35,564 nt of DNA. Source: Pigoraptor vietnamica (taxonomy: Eukaryota > Opisthokonta > Filasterea). The position numbers were made by a program, and so were the translations under genes. Shown in pieces: positions 17,391 through 26,105 of the stretch (position 1 is its first letter; each line of letters begins with the position of its first letter). Location: assembly GCA_943704525.1 (NCBI GenBank), contig CALSCQ010001940.1:1-35564 (forward strand). Direction: 5' to 3'. The notes beneath the pieces are model-generated. The model searched no databases. It had not been told where the DNA came from and saw only the letters and a list, made by a program, of their open reading frames with translations.

Positions 17391-18316
17391 ATGCACAAAA
17401 TTGCAAAGGGGGCACTTATTGGGCTTGGAGCTTTAGCCCTCGTTGGAGTAATAGTATTCATCTACGTTCTCAGCAGCAAGAATGGAAATAACAACGCCAA
17501 TGCTACCCCCTGCGACGGGAAATATAGAGACAGTTATTGTCTCGATCGCGGAACGCCCGTCGAGCGCAATGGCCAATGTTCGTGCGATTGCGAAAAGACA
17601 GTGAATGGTGTCAAAATATACGACAATTCCAGCAAATGCATGTCCTGCAATGCCGGTAGACTGCCTTCCGAAAACGTGCCCACGAGCCCACAAGCGTATG
17701 GCGTGTGCAGTAGCGGGAAATGCACGATTGGCACTTCAACAATTGGCGGAGTGTTAGCATGCCAAAATGATGCAGACTGCAAATACAATCTCATTTATCC
17801 ATACGCGAGCCGAAAGACCATCTTCCCGCAAATCAACGAAGGCAAGATGTCTTGCTCGCCAAACTTACAGTGCGCGACATTTGGCAACGCTGCTTCCACC
17901 TACCAGTGCACAAAGAACAGTGCGGGTGACGAATACTGGAACATTGCTGTCGGTACAGGGCTTGATGCGAACATGAATCTCGTCAATGCAAAGACTATCA
18001 GTACCGGAACCGAGCACTGCAGTAGCGATAGCGACTGTGCATACTCCAAATGCAATAAGAGTGCAATAAGAGTACGCAAAAATGCGAATTAGATATGTTG
18101 GGCAACACGATTTGTGGACAGAATGCCTCTCCATCAAAGAATGGCTACATTGAATTGCCTTCCAATTACGCTTTTGGCAATGGGAGCAAACTGTTTAGAA
18201 CCTGCATTTCGCCGGGCAATTTCAATACTCAAGTGGGTGGATTTCAACCTCCTTTTGACAATTTCAGATGCCAAAATGGATTTACAGCCAATGTTCCCAA
18301 TTATTCTTGCGCATGA
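17391..18316 (+). pseudogene. Cysteine-rich type II membrane protein, about 300 codons
   Basis: An N-terminal anchor (A-L-I-G-L-G-A-L-A-L-V-G-V-I-V-F-I) follows a short basic tail (MHKIAKG). An Asn-rich spacer follows, then an ectodomain with more than 20 cysteines. These include C-S-C-D-C, C-M-S-C-N-A-G, and repeated D-C/S-D-C turns (Q-N-D-A-D-C, S-S-D-S-D-C-A-Y-S-K-C). The coding signal runs to 18316 and reads as broken at about one place. A TATA-like, (CATA)n-rich stretch precedes the ATG. It shares layout with the other anchored cysteine-rich proteins here. Disulfide-bonded virion surface protein is the likely role, but the family cannot be named. Confidence 0.6.
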
Positions 18317-18446
18317 GTGAACTAATAAACTGACTTTCAGTGGATTGTTTCATCAGTGTTCACATTCATACATATATAATTACTGTCCAAAAAAATTATG
18401 TATGTATGAAGGTAGTTAAGTAAGGCAGTTAAGTTAAGTCGTGAGA

Positions 18447-19233
18447 ATGGGAATGGAGCTTGCACTGCTTGTGTTCGTCCTCATTGCAGTAGTCATTGGC
18501 ATCGTCATAGCTTTCAAACACAGTAAAAAAGCAACTGAGGCATTTGGGGCTTCCACGACTCCTTGTTCGGGCGCACCCTTACTTTGCGATGGTATGAACA
18601 CATTGGAAGGAAAGACACTTCCAGCGTGGACAAATGTGGAAGATGTGAAGAGCGCAGTTGTGAAATGCGTTGATGGAACTTACCAACCAAACAACGACAC
18701 AAACACATACCCGTGCGATGTAGAATGCAAAACGAATGATTTTTGCTGCGTTTGTCAAGGGGGTTGGTTGTATAGACAGAGGGATCCCATCGTGGGCGAC
18801 ACACCGTACGGTCCATGGAGATGCGCAGACAAGTGTCCCGCATGGGCTACCGATCGTAGCTCGTTTCCACCGGCTTGCTGGTATACGCCTCCTCGGGAAA
18901 CTGGGACGTGTATCTTTGATCAAAGCATTTGCACGCCCGAAAATGTGGAGAAATTAAAGAATAAGGGGGTTGTGTGTTCAGGAAATGCATGACGACTATG
19001 AAGACATGGCATGTGTCTGTAAATGCAATGAGGGTTGGAAGGGACCGCTCTGCGATCAGGTCGATGTTGGAACGTGCGATTGCTTTGTAGACCAAATTAG
19101 TATGCAACCCTGCACTGCGAGACCAGTAAGATTGGGTCATGATAACTGTGTTGCACCGAACGTCCCTCACATTTTTCCGTACACGGACCCGGCAACGTTT
19201 GCTTGCAGATGTGGATGTACGTGCTCGCCCTAG
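18447..19233 (+). pseudogene. Cysteine-rich membrane protein, copy A of an inverted pair
   Basis: Order: N-terminal membrane helix (L-A-L-L-V-F-V-L-I-A-V-V-I-G-I-V), juxtamembrane A-T-E-A-F-G-A, a cysteine-rich body with Y-Q-P-N-N-D-T-N-T-Y-P-C-D-V and W-R-C-A-D-K-C-P, then an EGF-like end (C-K-C-N-E-G-W-K-G-P-L-C-D). The same order and many identical residues recur in the minus-strand gene at 22335-23132. The coding signal reads in two pieces, divided before the EGF-like end, exactly as in the other copy. The C-terminus C-R-C-G-C-T-C-S-P is all cysteine pairs. I took the ATG at 18447. Probable virion surface or receptor-binding protein. Confidence 0.65.
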
Positions 19234-19267
19234 TAAAACAAAAACTTAACTGCTGAATTTTTAGTTC

Positions 19268-19765
19268 TCAGCGGAAGGATTTCGAAACTCTCCTTCGCTT
19301 CACAGTTTTGCGCCCGACCCTCTTTACGTAATATTTGGACACTTTGTATTTGCGCTTATATATCTTCTTTGCGAGTTTGTAGAGCGGTGTGCTCTTGCGA
19401 AGGGCATAAAAGCCAGTCACGCCCATTTGTTTGCGGGCTTCTTTGACGGCCTTAATCCAGCCGCTTGTCTTCTTGTGGTGCTTTGTCCTCTTCATCTTCC
19501 CAAAGGATATATTGTTGGATGGGTATCGCGCGTATGTTTGCGGATTGGCAAGGAAGGGCGATGAGCCAAAGAGACTGTAGTGACTGCTCCGCCCAAGTTG
19601 CGGGGGAAACACGTCGCGCCCAAACCTATAAACGCGGCCAAAATTGTTGCTATTGCTGTTGTTGCGATTGACATTATTCATGCTTTCGCGACTGATGGTA
19701 TAGCCGTCATTGAGGACGAGGTTGCGAGCAAGCGTGGGTGCAAAGCGCTGGCCGAATCTCGACAT
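19268..19765 (-). CDS. Basic DNA-binding or virion protein, 165 aa
   Basis: The N-terminal 90 residues are Asn/Ser/Arg-rich and low in complexity (N-N-V-N-R-N-N-S-N-S-N-N). The C-terminal half is strongly basic with a defined motif: G-W-I-K-A-V-K-E-A-R-K-Q-M-G, then G-F-Y-A-L-R-K-S-T-P-L-Y-K-L-A-K-K-I-Y, ending in a K/R-rich tail. A short V-x-x-A-R-x-x-x-x-x-x-G-F-x-x-x-x-K-x-T-P-L-Y motif of this kind is, to my memory, widespread in giant-virus structural or DNA-packaging proteins. No enzyme motif. Start: the ATG at 19765. Divergent from the next gene. A role in DNA condensation is inferred from charge. Confidence 0.65.
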   Translation of the reverse strand: MSRFGQRFAPTLARNLVLNDGYTISRESMNNVNRNNSNSNNFGRVYRFGRDVFPPQLGRSSHYSLFGSSPFLANPQTYARYPSNNISFGKMKRTKHHKKTSGWIKAVKEARKQMGVTGFYALRKSTPLYKLAKKIYKRKYKVSKYYVKRVGRKTVKRRRVSKSFR

Positions 19766-19855
19766 GAGTGTGTGGTTTATAATAATCTTCTGTTATATTG
19801 CAATAATTTAATTCTTTCCATATTTTAAATTGAAACAGATTCAGTTTCAAAAAAA
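19766..19855. promoter_or_regulatory. AT-rich divergent promoter with small hairpin
   Basis: This 90-base spacer has ATATTTTAAAT and a perfect 7-base inverted repeat TTGAAAC/GTTTCAA (19830-19836 and 19844-19850) ending five bases before the ATG at 19856. Promoter use is inferred from position. The hairpin would sit in the leader of the rightward gene. Confidence 0.4.
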
Positions 19856-20698
19856 ATGGCGGCAGACTCGTCTTCTTCCTCATCAAATGGTGGTGGTGGC
19901 AGTAGCGGCGGGGGGAGTTATTTTACTGTTCACAACGTCATCACATTCGTTGTGGTAATTGGCATTCTGTGGGTAGTTTCTGCGATCCTCAAATTTTTTA
20001 ACAGTCCGGCAGGTAGGGTGATAGGCGATGTGCTTGGCGACGGTGCGAAATTGATCGAAGCCGCAGGCAGCGCTTTGGATTCGATTCTGAAACTAATCAA
20101 CAAGTGTCTCGGGGGAAATGTTGGTGCGTGCATTGGCATTGTCCTTGGCGTAATTACTGGAATCCTTCTTGTTCCCTTCCTCTTCAGGTTGGCTGGAGCT
20201 GGCTACGATCGCGCAAGGCAATACTTGAACAGAATTGTGGATAAAGTGAGGGGCAACGATGCTCCCGCCGCTGCCGAATTCGACAACGAGATTCGCGATC
20301 GAATTAAAGATAGTATTAAAAAGAATCTTCCAGATGGTGAAGTTTACGACATAAATGTCTATAAGGATTTTCATGAGAAGTATTTGCAATACGAGGAAAT
20401 CCTAAATAGTAAAGAGGCTGCATTGGAGGCGACGGAATATGCATACACCATTAGCTACAAGAAGGCCAAAGCCGAAGCCTACCATCTGAGAATGGCCTCT
20501 GAGAAGAATGACGCCGAATGGAAGAAATACAAAGAGGTCGCTGACGCCGCGACTGCATCTGCAAAAGCTACAATAGATGCACTAAAAGAAAATCTTAGCG
20601 AATCGTATAACGCTGAAGAAATTAACAAAGTAGTGGACAAAGTGAATAAAGACTCGGATAAGTTTGCCACTGAATACGGGAAAGAATTTGCCGAATAA
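19856..20698 (+). CDS. Membrane protein with long C-terminal helix, 280 aa
   Basis: The N-terminus is a Ser/Gly linker (S-S-S-S-S-S-N-G-G-G-G-S-S-G-G-G). Two hydrophobic segments follow, about residues 27-46 and 88-113, enclosing a glycine/alanine-rich amphipathic region (G-D-V-L-G-D-G-A-K-L-I-E-A-A-G). The last 150 residues are highly charged and alanine-rich without helix breakers, consistent with a coiled coil (K-K-A-K-A-E-A-Y-H-L-R-M-A-S-E). No family is recognised. It converges on the 506-aa gene with a 29-base gap. A scaffold linking membrane and capsid or core would fit, but this is inference. Confidence 0.7.
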   Translation: MAADSSSSSSNGGGGSSGGGSYFTVHNVITFVVVIGILWVVSAILKFFNSPAGRVIGDVLGDGAKLIEAAGSALDSILKLINKCLGGNVGACIGIVLGVITGILLVPFLFRLAGAGYDRARQYLNRIVDKVRGNDAPAAAEFDNEIRDRIKDSIKKNLPDGEVYDINVYKDFHEKYLQYEEILNSKEAALEATEYAYTISYKKAKAEAYHLRMASEKNDAEWKKYKEVADAATASAKATIDALKENLSESYNAEEINKVVDKVNKDSDKFATEYGKEFAE

Positions 20699-20727
20699 AA
20701 TATGCACCACAGCTGTTTGAGATGTGA

Positions 20728-22248
20728 TTAGAGAATGATACACATTTGCTTTTGTGGAGCTGGACAGTTTTGCGTTCCAGTGAAATCGCCATTCGTGGCC
20801 GACTGAATGGTGCTTGTCGCGGCTCCAATAGTTGCACCGATAATTGCAGCTTCGGGGCCAAGAAATAAGCCTGCTATTCCAAGCCCTGCAGCTCCAGACA
20901 GAATATTTCCAGTGGCACTTATGGCACCTCCGGCGCGGTCTTTTTTGCACTCGTCCGGCGGTTTGGGCTTGCCCTTCCCTTCAAACGTGTAAAATCCAAA
21001 CAGATAGTTATTGAGGCCCGCGATATCCATGGACGCATCGTGTTCAGCATAGCCCATGAAGCCTCCATTTCCCACAAACGTCAAAAACTGGTCAATTTGC
21101 ACGTATTGGTCGGCTGCGGGACCGCCCGTGTAACCCTTCTCTGTTGGCGATGAGGTCGTCTGAATGGAATCAAATCCATACCCCAAAAACCTCAATATGA
21201 TGGGACTGGATGCATCAATGTTGAAAGCCATGAAAGGGTTGACAAAAGAATCTTGCGTGCAAAATGTGGAGAGAGAATCGCTGGCTTTTGATGGATACAT
21301 GTACGGGAGGCAGAAATGACGGTATCTTGCCGTTTCGAGGCAGCACGCAAAAAGCGAACCGCCAGGATTACAATCGCAGACGCATGCGCCCGGCACATAT
21401 TGACATGGTGGCATGTTTAAACCGTTGCAAGGTGTGCAGTTGGAGGGAGGTTGAGAATTGCCTATCACAACGTAGGGACTTCCCCATGCAAACGTTCCAA
21501 GGGGAATGTCGTCGCTCGATTTTGGCACGACGGCCGAAATTGGATTGCTGAAGTCGGGATATGCCTTCCAGGGCGGCATTTGCGGGGCCCTTATTCGGCT
21601 TTCGAGCCAATTCTTCCATTGCACGTACTGCCATGCGAGGGGCGACCCAAACGCCTGATACACCTCGTAGCTATTGAGCATTTTCTGACCGTCAAAGAAG
21701 GCCAAATTAGCACTTGCCCAAATATATGTTGGCGACTCTGGATTTGTCAGCTGTGCATTGATGGTGGCCATGTCGGTGGGAGGCGCTGGCGTTGAAAATC
21801 CATTCGTGACACCGTTCGCCAATGTGTAGAGTCTTACGGCAATGCCAATACACATGTCCTCAATGTTGAGCGGCAGTGTATTTGCGGCCATGCGTTCGGG
21901 CTGGCCAAACCGTTGGACGACGGTTCGTATGAAGTAGGGCGTGTTGGGGTTCACAAACTGGTATGGGTAGAGGAAGCTGCTGATGAAGGAGGGATATTCC
22001 ATGTGAATGGCCATTTGCCAAGCATTAATACACGCAAACTTGCGTTGGGTATTTCCCTCCTCCTTATTGTTGGGCAAGCCAAAGTCACCTTCAAACCAGT
22101 TGAACAAATCTGCGTATTTGCCTCTTACTTGTATGAATTTGAAGATGAGGAGGCAGGCAAAAAGTATGAGCAGTATAAATATATATTTGTGAGCATGGGC
22201 AAAATTTTTCACGGTCGCCACAATAGAGCTAGTGACTTTGGGTGGCAT
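20728..22248 (-). CDS. Large anchored membrane protein, 506 aa
   Basis: The N-terminal anchor is at about 23-41 (Y-I-F-I-L-L-I-L-F-A-C-L-L-I-F), after a basic tail. A large ectodomain rich in aromatic residues, Pro and Asn follows. It has a central cysteine cluster at about 275-320 (C-T-P-C-N-G-L, C-Q-Y, C-V-C-D-C, A-C-C-L) and a C-terminal Gly/Ala-rich hydrophobic region of about 40 residues (G-A-A-G-L-G-I-A-G-L-F-L-G-P-E-A-A). Only one strong anchor plus a fusion-peptide-like Gly/Ala stretch is suggestive of an entry or fusion component, but I know of no matching family. It is the longest virus-type frame here and fully open. Spacer to the left neighbour is 29 bases. Virion protein is likely. 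Confidence 0.7.
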   Translation of the reverse strand: MPPKVTSSIVATVKNFAHAHKYIFILLILFACLLIFKFIQVRGKYADLFNWFEGDFGLPNNKEEGNTQRKFACINAWQMAIHMEYPSFISSFLYPYQFVNPNTPYFIRTVVQRFGQPERMAANTLPLNIEDMCIGIAVRLYTLANGVTNGFSTPAPPTDMATINAQLTNPESPTYIWASANLAFFDGQKMLNSYEVYQAFGSPLAWQYVQWKNWLESRIRAPQMPPWKAYPDFSNPISAVVPKSSDDIPLGTFAWGSPYVVIGNSQPPSNCTPCNGLNMPPCQYVPGACVCDCNPGGSLFACCLETARYRHFCLPYMYPSKASDSLSTFCTQDSFVNPFMAFNIDASSPIILRFLGYGFDSIQTTSSPTEKGYTGGPAADQYVQIDQFLTFVGNGGFMGYAEHDASMDIAGLNNYLFGFYTFEGKGKPKPPDECKKDRAGGAISATGNILSGAAGLGIAGLFLGPEAAIIGATIGAATSTIQSATNGDFTGTQNCPAPQKQMCIIL

Positions 22249-22334
22249 TGTGCCGTTCTTATATTCTCTATATACTTATACAATTCAAAAAAAATTATTT
22301 TCAGCTGCAATAACAAAATTTGGTGGGTTGGATA

Positions 22335-23132
22335 TTATGAATGTACACAAGAGCAAGCACATTGGCAGTTAGGGTAGGTTGTTCCTACGTTTACAGGTTG
22401 CGGCATGCTGGAATTGATACAATTGTTTGAGACGAGGCGAGGGGTAATAACTGAACAACTTTGTCCAAGTCCAGTTGGAACACCTACCGTACAATCGCAC
22501 GTGCCATAATCTACAGTATCACAAATGGCACCTTTCCATCCTTCCTTGCATTCACAATTGCATGTTAGCGTTTCATAGTTTGATTTGGGCATTCCATTAT
22601 TTGATCAGACGTTCCCATTTTTATCCTTCAATTTACTCACTTCGGCTGGCGTACACAAATCTTGGTCAAAAATACACGTGCCCGTATCTCTTGGATTTGT
22701 ATCCCAGCAAGCTGGATGTGCAAAGAAATGCTTCTCAGTACTCCAATTTGGACATTGATCTGCACATCTCCATCGCGAATAGGGGGGAATTTCTGGTTCA
22801 GAATTGTCCGGCCTATACAACCAGCCATTTTGACACACGCAACATATATCCTCTGTATTGCATTGTACGTCACACGGATATGTGTTTGTGTCGTTGTTTG
22901 GTTGATAGACTCCGTCAATACATTTCACTACTGCACTTTTGACGCCATCCACACCTGTCCAGTCTGGCACAATTTTCCCATCAATAATTCCCTTTCCATC
23001 ACAAACCATGTTTGCTCCAGTACATGTTGTTGTTGCCCCAAAATGTTCATTATGGTGCAAACATGTATATATGACAATGCCTCCTAATAGAAGGAGAAGT
23101 GTGGCAAGGAATATTAAAAGAGCTATTGCCAT
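22335..23132 (-). pseudogene. Cysteine-rich membrane protein, copy B of an inverted pair
   Basis: N-terminal helix (A-L-L-I-F-L-A-T-L-L-L-L-L-G-G-I-V), juxtamembrane H-N-E-H-F-G-A, body with Y-Q-P-N-N-D-T-N-T-Y-P-C-D-V and W-R-C-A-D-Q-C-P, and an EGF-like end (C-E-C-K-E-G-W-K-G-A-I-C-D). It is a clear paralog of 18447-19233 on the opposite strand, well diverged over most of its length but identical in the Y-Q-P-N-N-D block. It reads in two pieces at the same domain boundary as copy A. Together the copies bracket the block of basic, coiled-coil and 506-aa proteins. Likely virion surface protein. Confidence 0.65.
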
Positions 23133-23358
23133 ACAATCCTATTCTGTTATTATTGAAATATAATTTGGGACAAATGATTATTAAACATTCATCGACGTCA
23201 ACGACGATGTTAGGACTATGGACGGCGCTGTCGGATGCATCTTGTTCATCTTCTTCCAAGTCCTCATTTTGAAAAACTTCTTGATGACAGAAGTGTTAGT
23301 CGGCGACCATGCATACTTGATGGAGTCCATCGCAAATTACTATTCTTCCGTCGCAGGC

Positions 23359-23390
23359 TCTCGCTCTCACTCTCACTCTCCTTGTCTCTC
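23359..23390 (+). repeat. (TCTCAC)n-type simple repeat
   Basis: A short CTCTCACTCTCACTCTC tract in an otherwise gene-free stretch (23163-23654). No supported coding region was seen there on either strand. Confidence 0.6.
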
Positions 23391-23453
23391 TTTCCCCTCT
23401 ATATCTCCCCTTCTCTCGCCGATAACCTTAAAGTAGCAAACTGGCAGTGAAAG

Positions 23454-23587
23454 TGTGACATTGGAAATTGAATTTTCACATGTTACCAATGTTCAAACAA
23501 AGTGTGACATTGGAAATTGGTTTTTCATAGTTGAACATGTTACTAATTCTCAAAATGTGACATTGGAAATTGGATTTGACATGTTAC
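23454..23587 (+). repeat. Three tandem ~50-base GTGACATTGG...CATGTTAC repeats
   Basis: Units start at about 23454, 23503 and 23556. Each has TGTGACATTGGAAATTG, then a T-rich spacer, then CATGTTAC. A fourth unit lies at 24854-24894 and a partial one at 17188-17250. The array stands in a non-coding gap ahead of the gene at 23655. Spacing near 50 bases suggests protein-bound iterons or a promoter/origin repeat. Confidence 0.75.
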
Positions 23588-23654
23588 CGCGTTGCGCAAA
23601 ATAATATTTTTGTAATACATACATACAGTATACACATACACACACAAACGAGGC

Positions 23655-23900
23655 ATGGTAGTTCTCTCCACCCAAGTCAAAAATATTATACGTCGGAAAT
23701 TGAGGGGCTCGCGAGCCATTGGAGATACGTTCACTGTGGTCAAGAATCCCCACGCACCCTACACAGTTCTAAAATTTACCAAGAATAGAGACGGCGGACT
23801 CTCTGTTTCCATTTTCAGGCGCAAAGTAGTATATTGCGAAGGGAAGAGGAAAGAGCGTAGCAAATATATTGGCAGATTTAATGCGAGAGACGTAGTGTAA
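23655..23900 (+). CDS. Small basic protein, 81 aa
   Basis: Intact frame with ATG start, preceded by a TA-rich (ATACATAC, TATACACATAC) stretch. The protein is strongly basic (K-N-I-I-R-R-K-L-R-G-S-R and E-G-K-R-K-E-R-S-K-Y-I-G-R) and beta-patterned in the middle (Y-T-V-L-K-F-T-K-N). It has no cysteines or membrane segment. A nucleic-acid-binding role fits the charge, but no family is recognised. Confidence 0.5.
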   Translation: MVVLSTQVKNIIRRKLRGSRAIGDTFTVVKNPHAPYTVLKFTKNRDGGLSVSIFRRKVVYCEGKRKERSKYIGRFNARDVV

Positions 23901-23997
23901 TTGGAAGTGGAGTGACGACAGCAAGGTCACGTGACACAACGTGCGGGCACGCAATTGGTTGAATGACCGCGGCCACGAATGACGCGATATATACTAT

Positions 23998-24801
23998 TCA
24001 GAATTTCCACGTACCGGAAAATAAGTGGCGCCCATATTTTCCAAACGAGTGCGATTTGCCTTCTTCATGAAGCAACTTGATTCCTTCTTTCATGCTCGCG
24101 TCACACTGCTCGTACATTTTTGTGACATAGTCTGGACCCGTCGTCATGTAGACGTATTCCACACTGTTCTTGTCATATTTTGGGTGGTTGAAACCAGTTG
24201 GGTTCATGTTATCAATGAGGTATTTGAGGAATGGGTGTTTTGGTTTTGCACCAAATGCAAACTGGCCGATGATAAAGTCAGTTTTGGTGAGGTCCAAAAA
24301 GTTTCTTTCTCTGTATATATTTCTTATCTCTTTCTGTTTTGACAGTTCATTTGTTTCGATTGGGAAGACCGCATCATATTGGAGGAGATCATCTCTCAAT
24401 GGATTGTCAACGGCGAAATCGAGGTCGAAATAAAATCCGCCATAGTGATAGATGGCCAAGTATCGAAACATGTCGATCTTCTGTATTTTCTTAACGAGTG
24501 AATTGAAGAGCTGCATGTACTGCGGGTAATGTGTAGATATGAACATTTCAATGTCATTATCGTCGAAGAACAAGTATTGGTAGTCGCCATTAAGTGCTTT
24601 CAATTTGTCGACAGGCGCTTTATACTTTTGCGGGATTGTTTTCTCTTTCCACGTTTGTATGATGATTTTTGGAATTGATGCTTGATCGACTTGATTGCAC
24701 GTCGACTTGAACTGAGATGCACGCTTCATTCGAACAAAGAGAGCAAGAAAAAGTACAAGGGCGAGGGCTATTAGAAGAAGAAGAAGAGCGAGTGAATTCA
24801 T
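23998..24801 (-). CDS. Och1-like DXD glycosyltransferase, membrane-anchored, 267 aa
   Basis: A type II anchor (about 2-23, A-L-L-L-L-L-I-A-L-A-L-V-L-F-L) leads to a lumenal catalytic domain of the Gly_transf_sug (Och1/GT32-like) kind. It has I-P-K-I-I-I-Q-T-W-K (about 43-52), Y-L-F-F-D-D-N-D, K-K-I-Q-K-I-D-M-F-R-Y-L-A-I-Y-H-Y-G-G, and the metal/nucleotide-sugar DXD motif F-D-L-D (about 124-127). A downstream T-G-P block is also typical. Such enzymes transfer hexoses to glycans in the Golgi, and giant viruses carry several to decorate virion fibres. The frame is complete with a normal family length. Upstream ATATTTAAAAAATTC is a plausible promoter. The acceptor sugar cannot be told. Confidence 0.85.
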   Translation of the reverse strand: MNSLALLLLLIALALVLFLALFVRMKRASQFKSTCNQVDQASIPKIIIQTWKEKTIPQKYKAPVDKLKALNGDYQYLFFDDNDIEMFISTHYPQYMQLFNSLVKKIQKIDMFRYLAIYHYGGFYFDLDFAVDNPLRDDLLQYDAVFPIETNELSKQKEIRNIYRERNFLDLTKTDFIIGQFAFGAKPKHPFLKYLIDNMNPTGFNHPKYDKNSVEYVYMTTGPDYVTKMYEQCDASMKEGIKLLHEEGKSHSFGKYGRHLFSGTWKF

Positions 24802-24853
24802 TGACTACTTCATACATATTTAAAAAATTCAGATGAAATTGATTTTTTTTTTT

Positions 24854-24894
24854 CCATGTTACCCAACTGTCAAAATGTGACATTGGAAAATGGC
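24854..24894 (+). repeat. Fourth copy of the GTGACATTGG/CATGTTAC repeat
   Basis: CATGTTACCCAACTGTCAAAA precedes TGTGACATTGGAAAATGG, matching the junction between units at 23535-23575. It lies upstream of the coiled-coil/RING gene. Confidence 0.65.
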
Positions 24895-24966
24895 AAATCA
24901 CATTCATCTTCCACATATATACTTCTTCACTGTCAGTTTCGGAAACCAATCTTTTTGCATATCTCT

Positions 24967-24997
24967 CCATCTCCATCTCCATCTCCATCTCCATCCC
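24967..24997 (+). repeat. (CCATCT)n simple repeat
   Basis: About five CCATCT units lie just before the ATG of the coiled-coil/RING gene. They are probably slippage in the leader. Confidence 0.75.
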
Positions 24998-25012
24998 CAT
25001 CCCCTCACCACC

Positions 25013-25694
25013 ATGGAGTTTGCTATTGATGCGACGAAGTGGAATGGGGGAGAAAAGGGAGAAAGGGGAGGGAGGGAAGGAAGGGGAGAAAAGGGGGAAG
25101 GAAGGGGAGAAAAGGGGGAAGGAAGGGGAGAAAAGGGGGAAGGAAGGGAAAACGTTAATGTCGCAAAGATGTTGAGGGACTACGAAAAGCTTCTCGACGT
25201 GGAACGCAGGCTGCGAGTCGCGAAGATCTCTCTCACGGAGAGTAGACTGCGGGAGATCACTCTCATCAACGATCTGAGAGACCGCGATATGACGATCGAT
25301 TGCCTCATCGACACCCTCAACAAGCAAGACGAGTACGTCGAGGAGTTGTTGGAAGAGAAAGAAGAGTTGCAGCGAAGGACCGCCCACATTTACCCGGCCG
25401 GCGCGCGTCGTTCACGGGATGGTGAAAGCGGCGATGATCAACGACGACTGCTGCCCCATCTCTCTGCGCCCGTTTCGCGACATGGCGAAGGGCGAGACGG
25501 TCGCTCTCTCTTCGTGCTGCGGCCAGCTCTTCGAGGGGAAGGCGATCAACGAACTTCTTACGATCGATCTCACGGGCGACGACGACGACAATGCCGCGTA
25601 CGCGGACGGCGATGAATCGAGAACGTTCAACGTCAACTGCCCCTGCTGTCGCGCTGAAAACTTCGCGTGCACCTTGGCGATGAAAGAATACTAA
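25013..25694 (+). pseudogene. Coiled-coil plus RING-type protein
   Basis: The ATG at 25013 (context ACCATGG) opens a Gly/Glu/Lys/Arg repeat segment. A long coiled coil follows (M-L-R-D-Y-E-K-L-L-D-V-E-R-R-L-R to E-E-L-L-E-E-K-E-E-L-Q-R-R). In the last part the coding signal shows a RING-like zinc domain: D-C-C-P-I-S-L-R-P-F, V-A-L-S-S-C-C-G-Q-L-F-E, and C-P-C-C-R-A-E-N after an acidic insertion. This is the layout of a RING E3 ubiquitin ligase. The gene reads as broken at about one place. It is more GC-rich than its neighbours and could be a late acquisition from the host. Many large viruses use RING proteins to redirect host ubiquitin. Confidence 0.6.
25071..25149 (+). repeat. 21-base in-frame minisatellite (GEGRGEK)
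   Basis: At least three near-perfect units with core GGAAGGAAGGGGAGAAAAGG encode a seven-residue unit. The purine-only strand is very G-rich. It extends the N-terminal segment of the coiled-coil/RING protein. Confidence 0.8.
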
Positions 25695-25745
25695 AAATCC
25701 TTGTTGCGTTTTTGTGTACAAGTTTGTGAAAAATGTTACGGCAAC

Positions 25746-25764
25746 ATATATAAGACAAACTACG
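25746..25764 (+). promoter_or_regulatory. Promoter box TATATAAGAC-AAACT (copy 1)
   Basis: TATATAAGACAAACTACG lies about 25-40 bases upstream of the ATG at 25786. An almost identical string stands in the same place before the gene at 26831. Confidence 0.5.
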
Positions 25765-25785
25765 TACAAATAATAGAAACACAAT

Positions 25786-26054
25786 ATGACCGATACTATT
25801 TCAATTGTGAAGAATGCGTCCTGTGTAGCGCTGTATGAGAAAATTGAGAAGATTGTGATGGAAAAAAAACAAAATGGGGTAAATTCTCATGTGAGTATAA
25901 GTTGCCCCCAGAGTTTGATACGAGGGAGCCAACAACTTTGTTATCCTTCATTAGAGGAAAAGGCTTTGAAGTGAAGTATTTGAAGGGTAAATGGGTTGAA
26001 TGTGGTGATTACAATGATAATTATATGTCTCCAAAACTACTGATTAGTTGGTAA
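25786..26054 (+). pseudogene. Small hypothetical gene, reads as broken
   Basis: The ATG follows the promoter box. The first part is helical (S-C-V-A-L-Y-E-K-I-E-K-I-V-M-E-K-K-Q). Coding-type sequence continues to about 26054 with a beta-patterned end (V-K-Y-L-K-G-K-W-V-E-C-G-D-Y). About one break. No family is recognised. Confidence 0.45.
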
Positions 26055-26105
26055 GGCAAAAGTGCAAAAAAAATAATATATACAGTACTTGTATAATCCA
26101 TAATA

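Noticed and set aside
23218-23450. Two overlapping small frames with hydrophobic and Ser/Leu-rich runs
   Set aside because: They run into the TCTCAC simple repeat, overlap in different frames and have no domain or promoter support.
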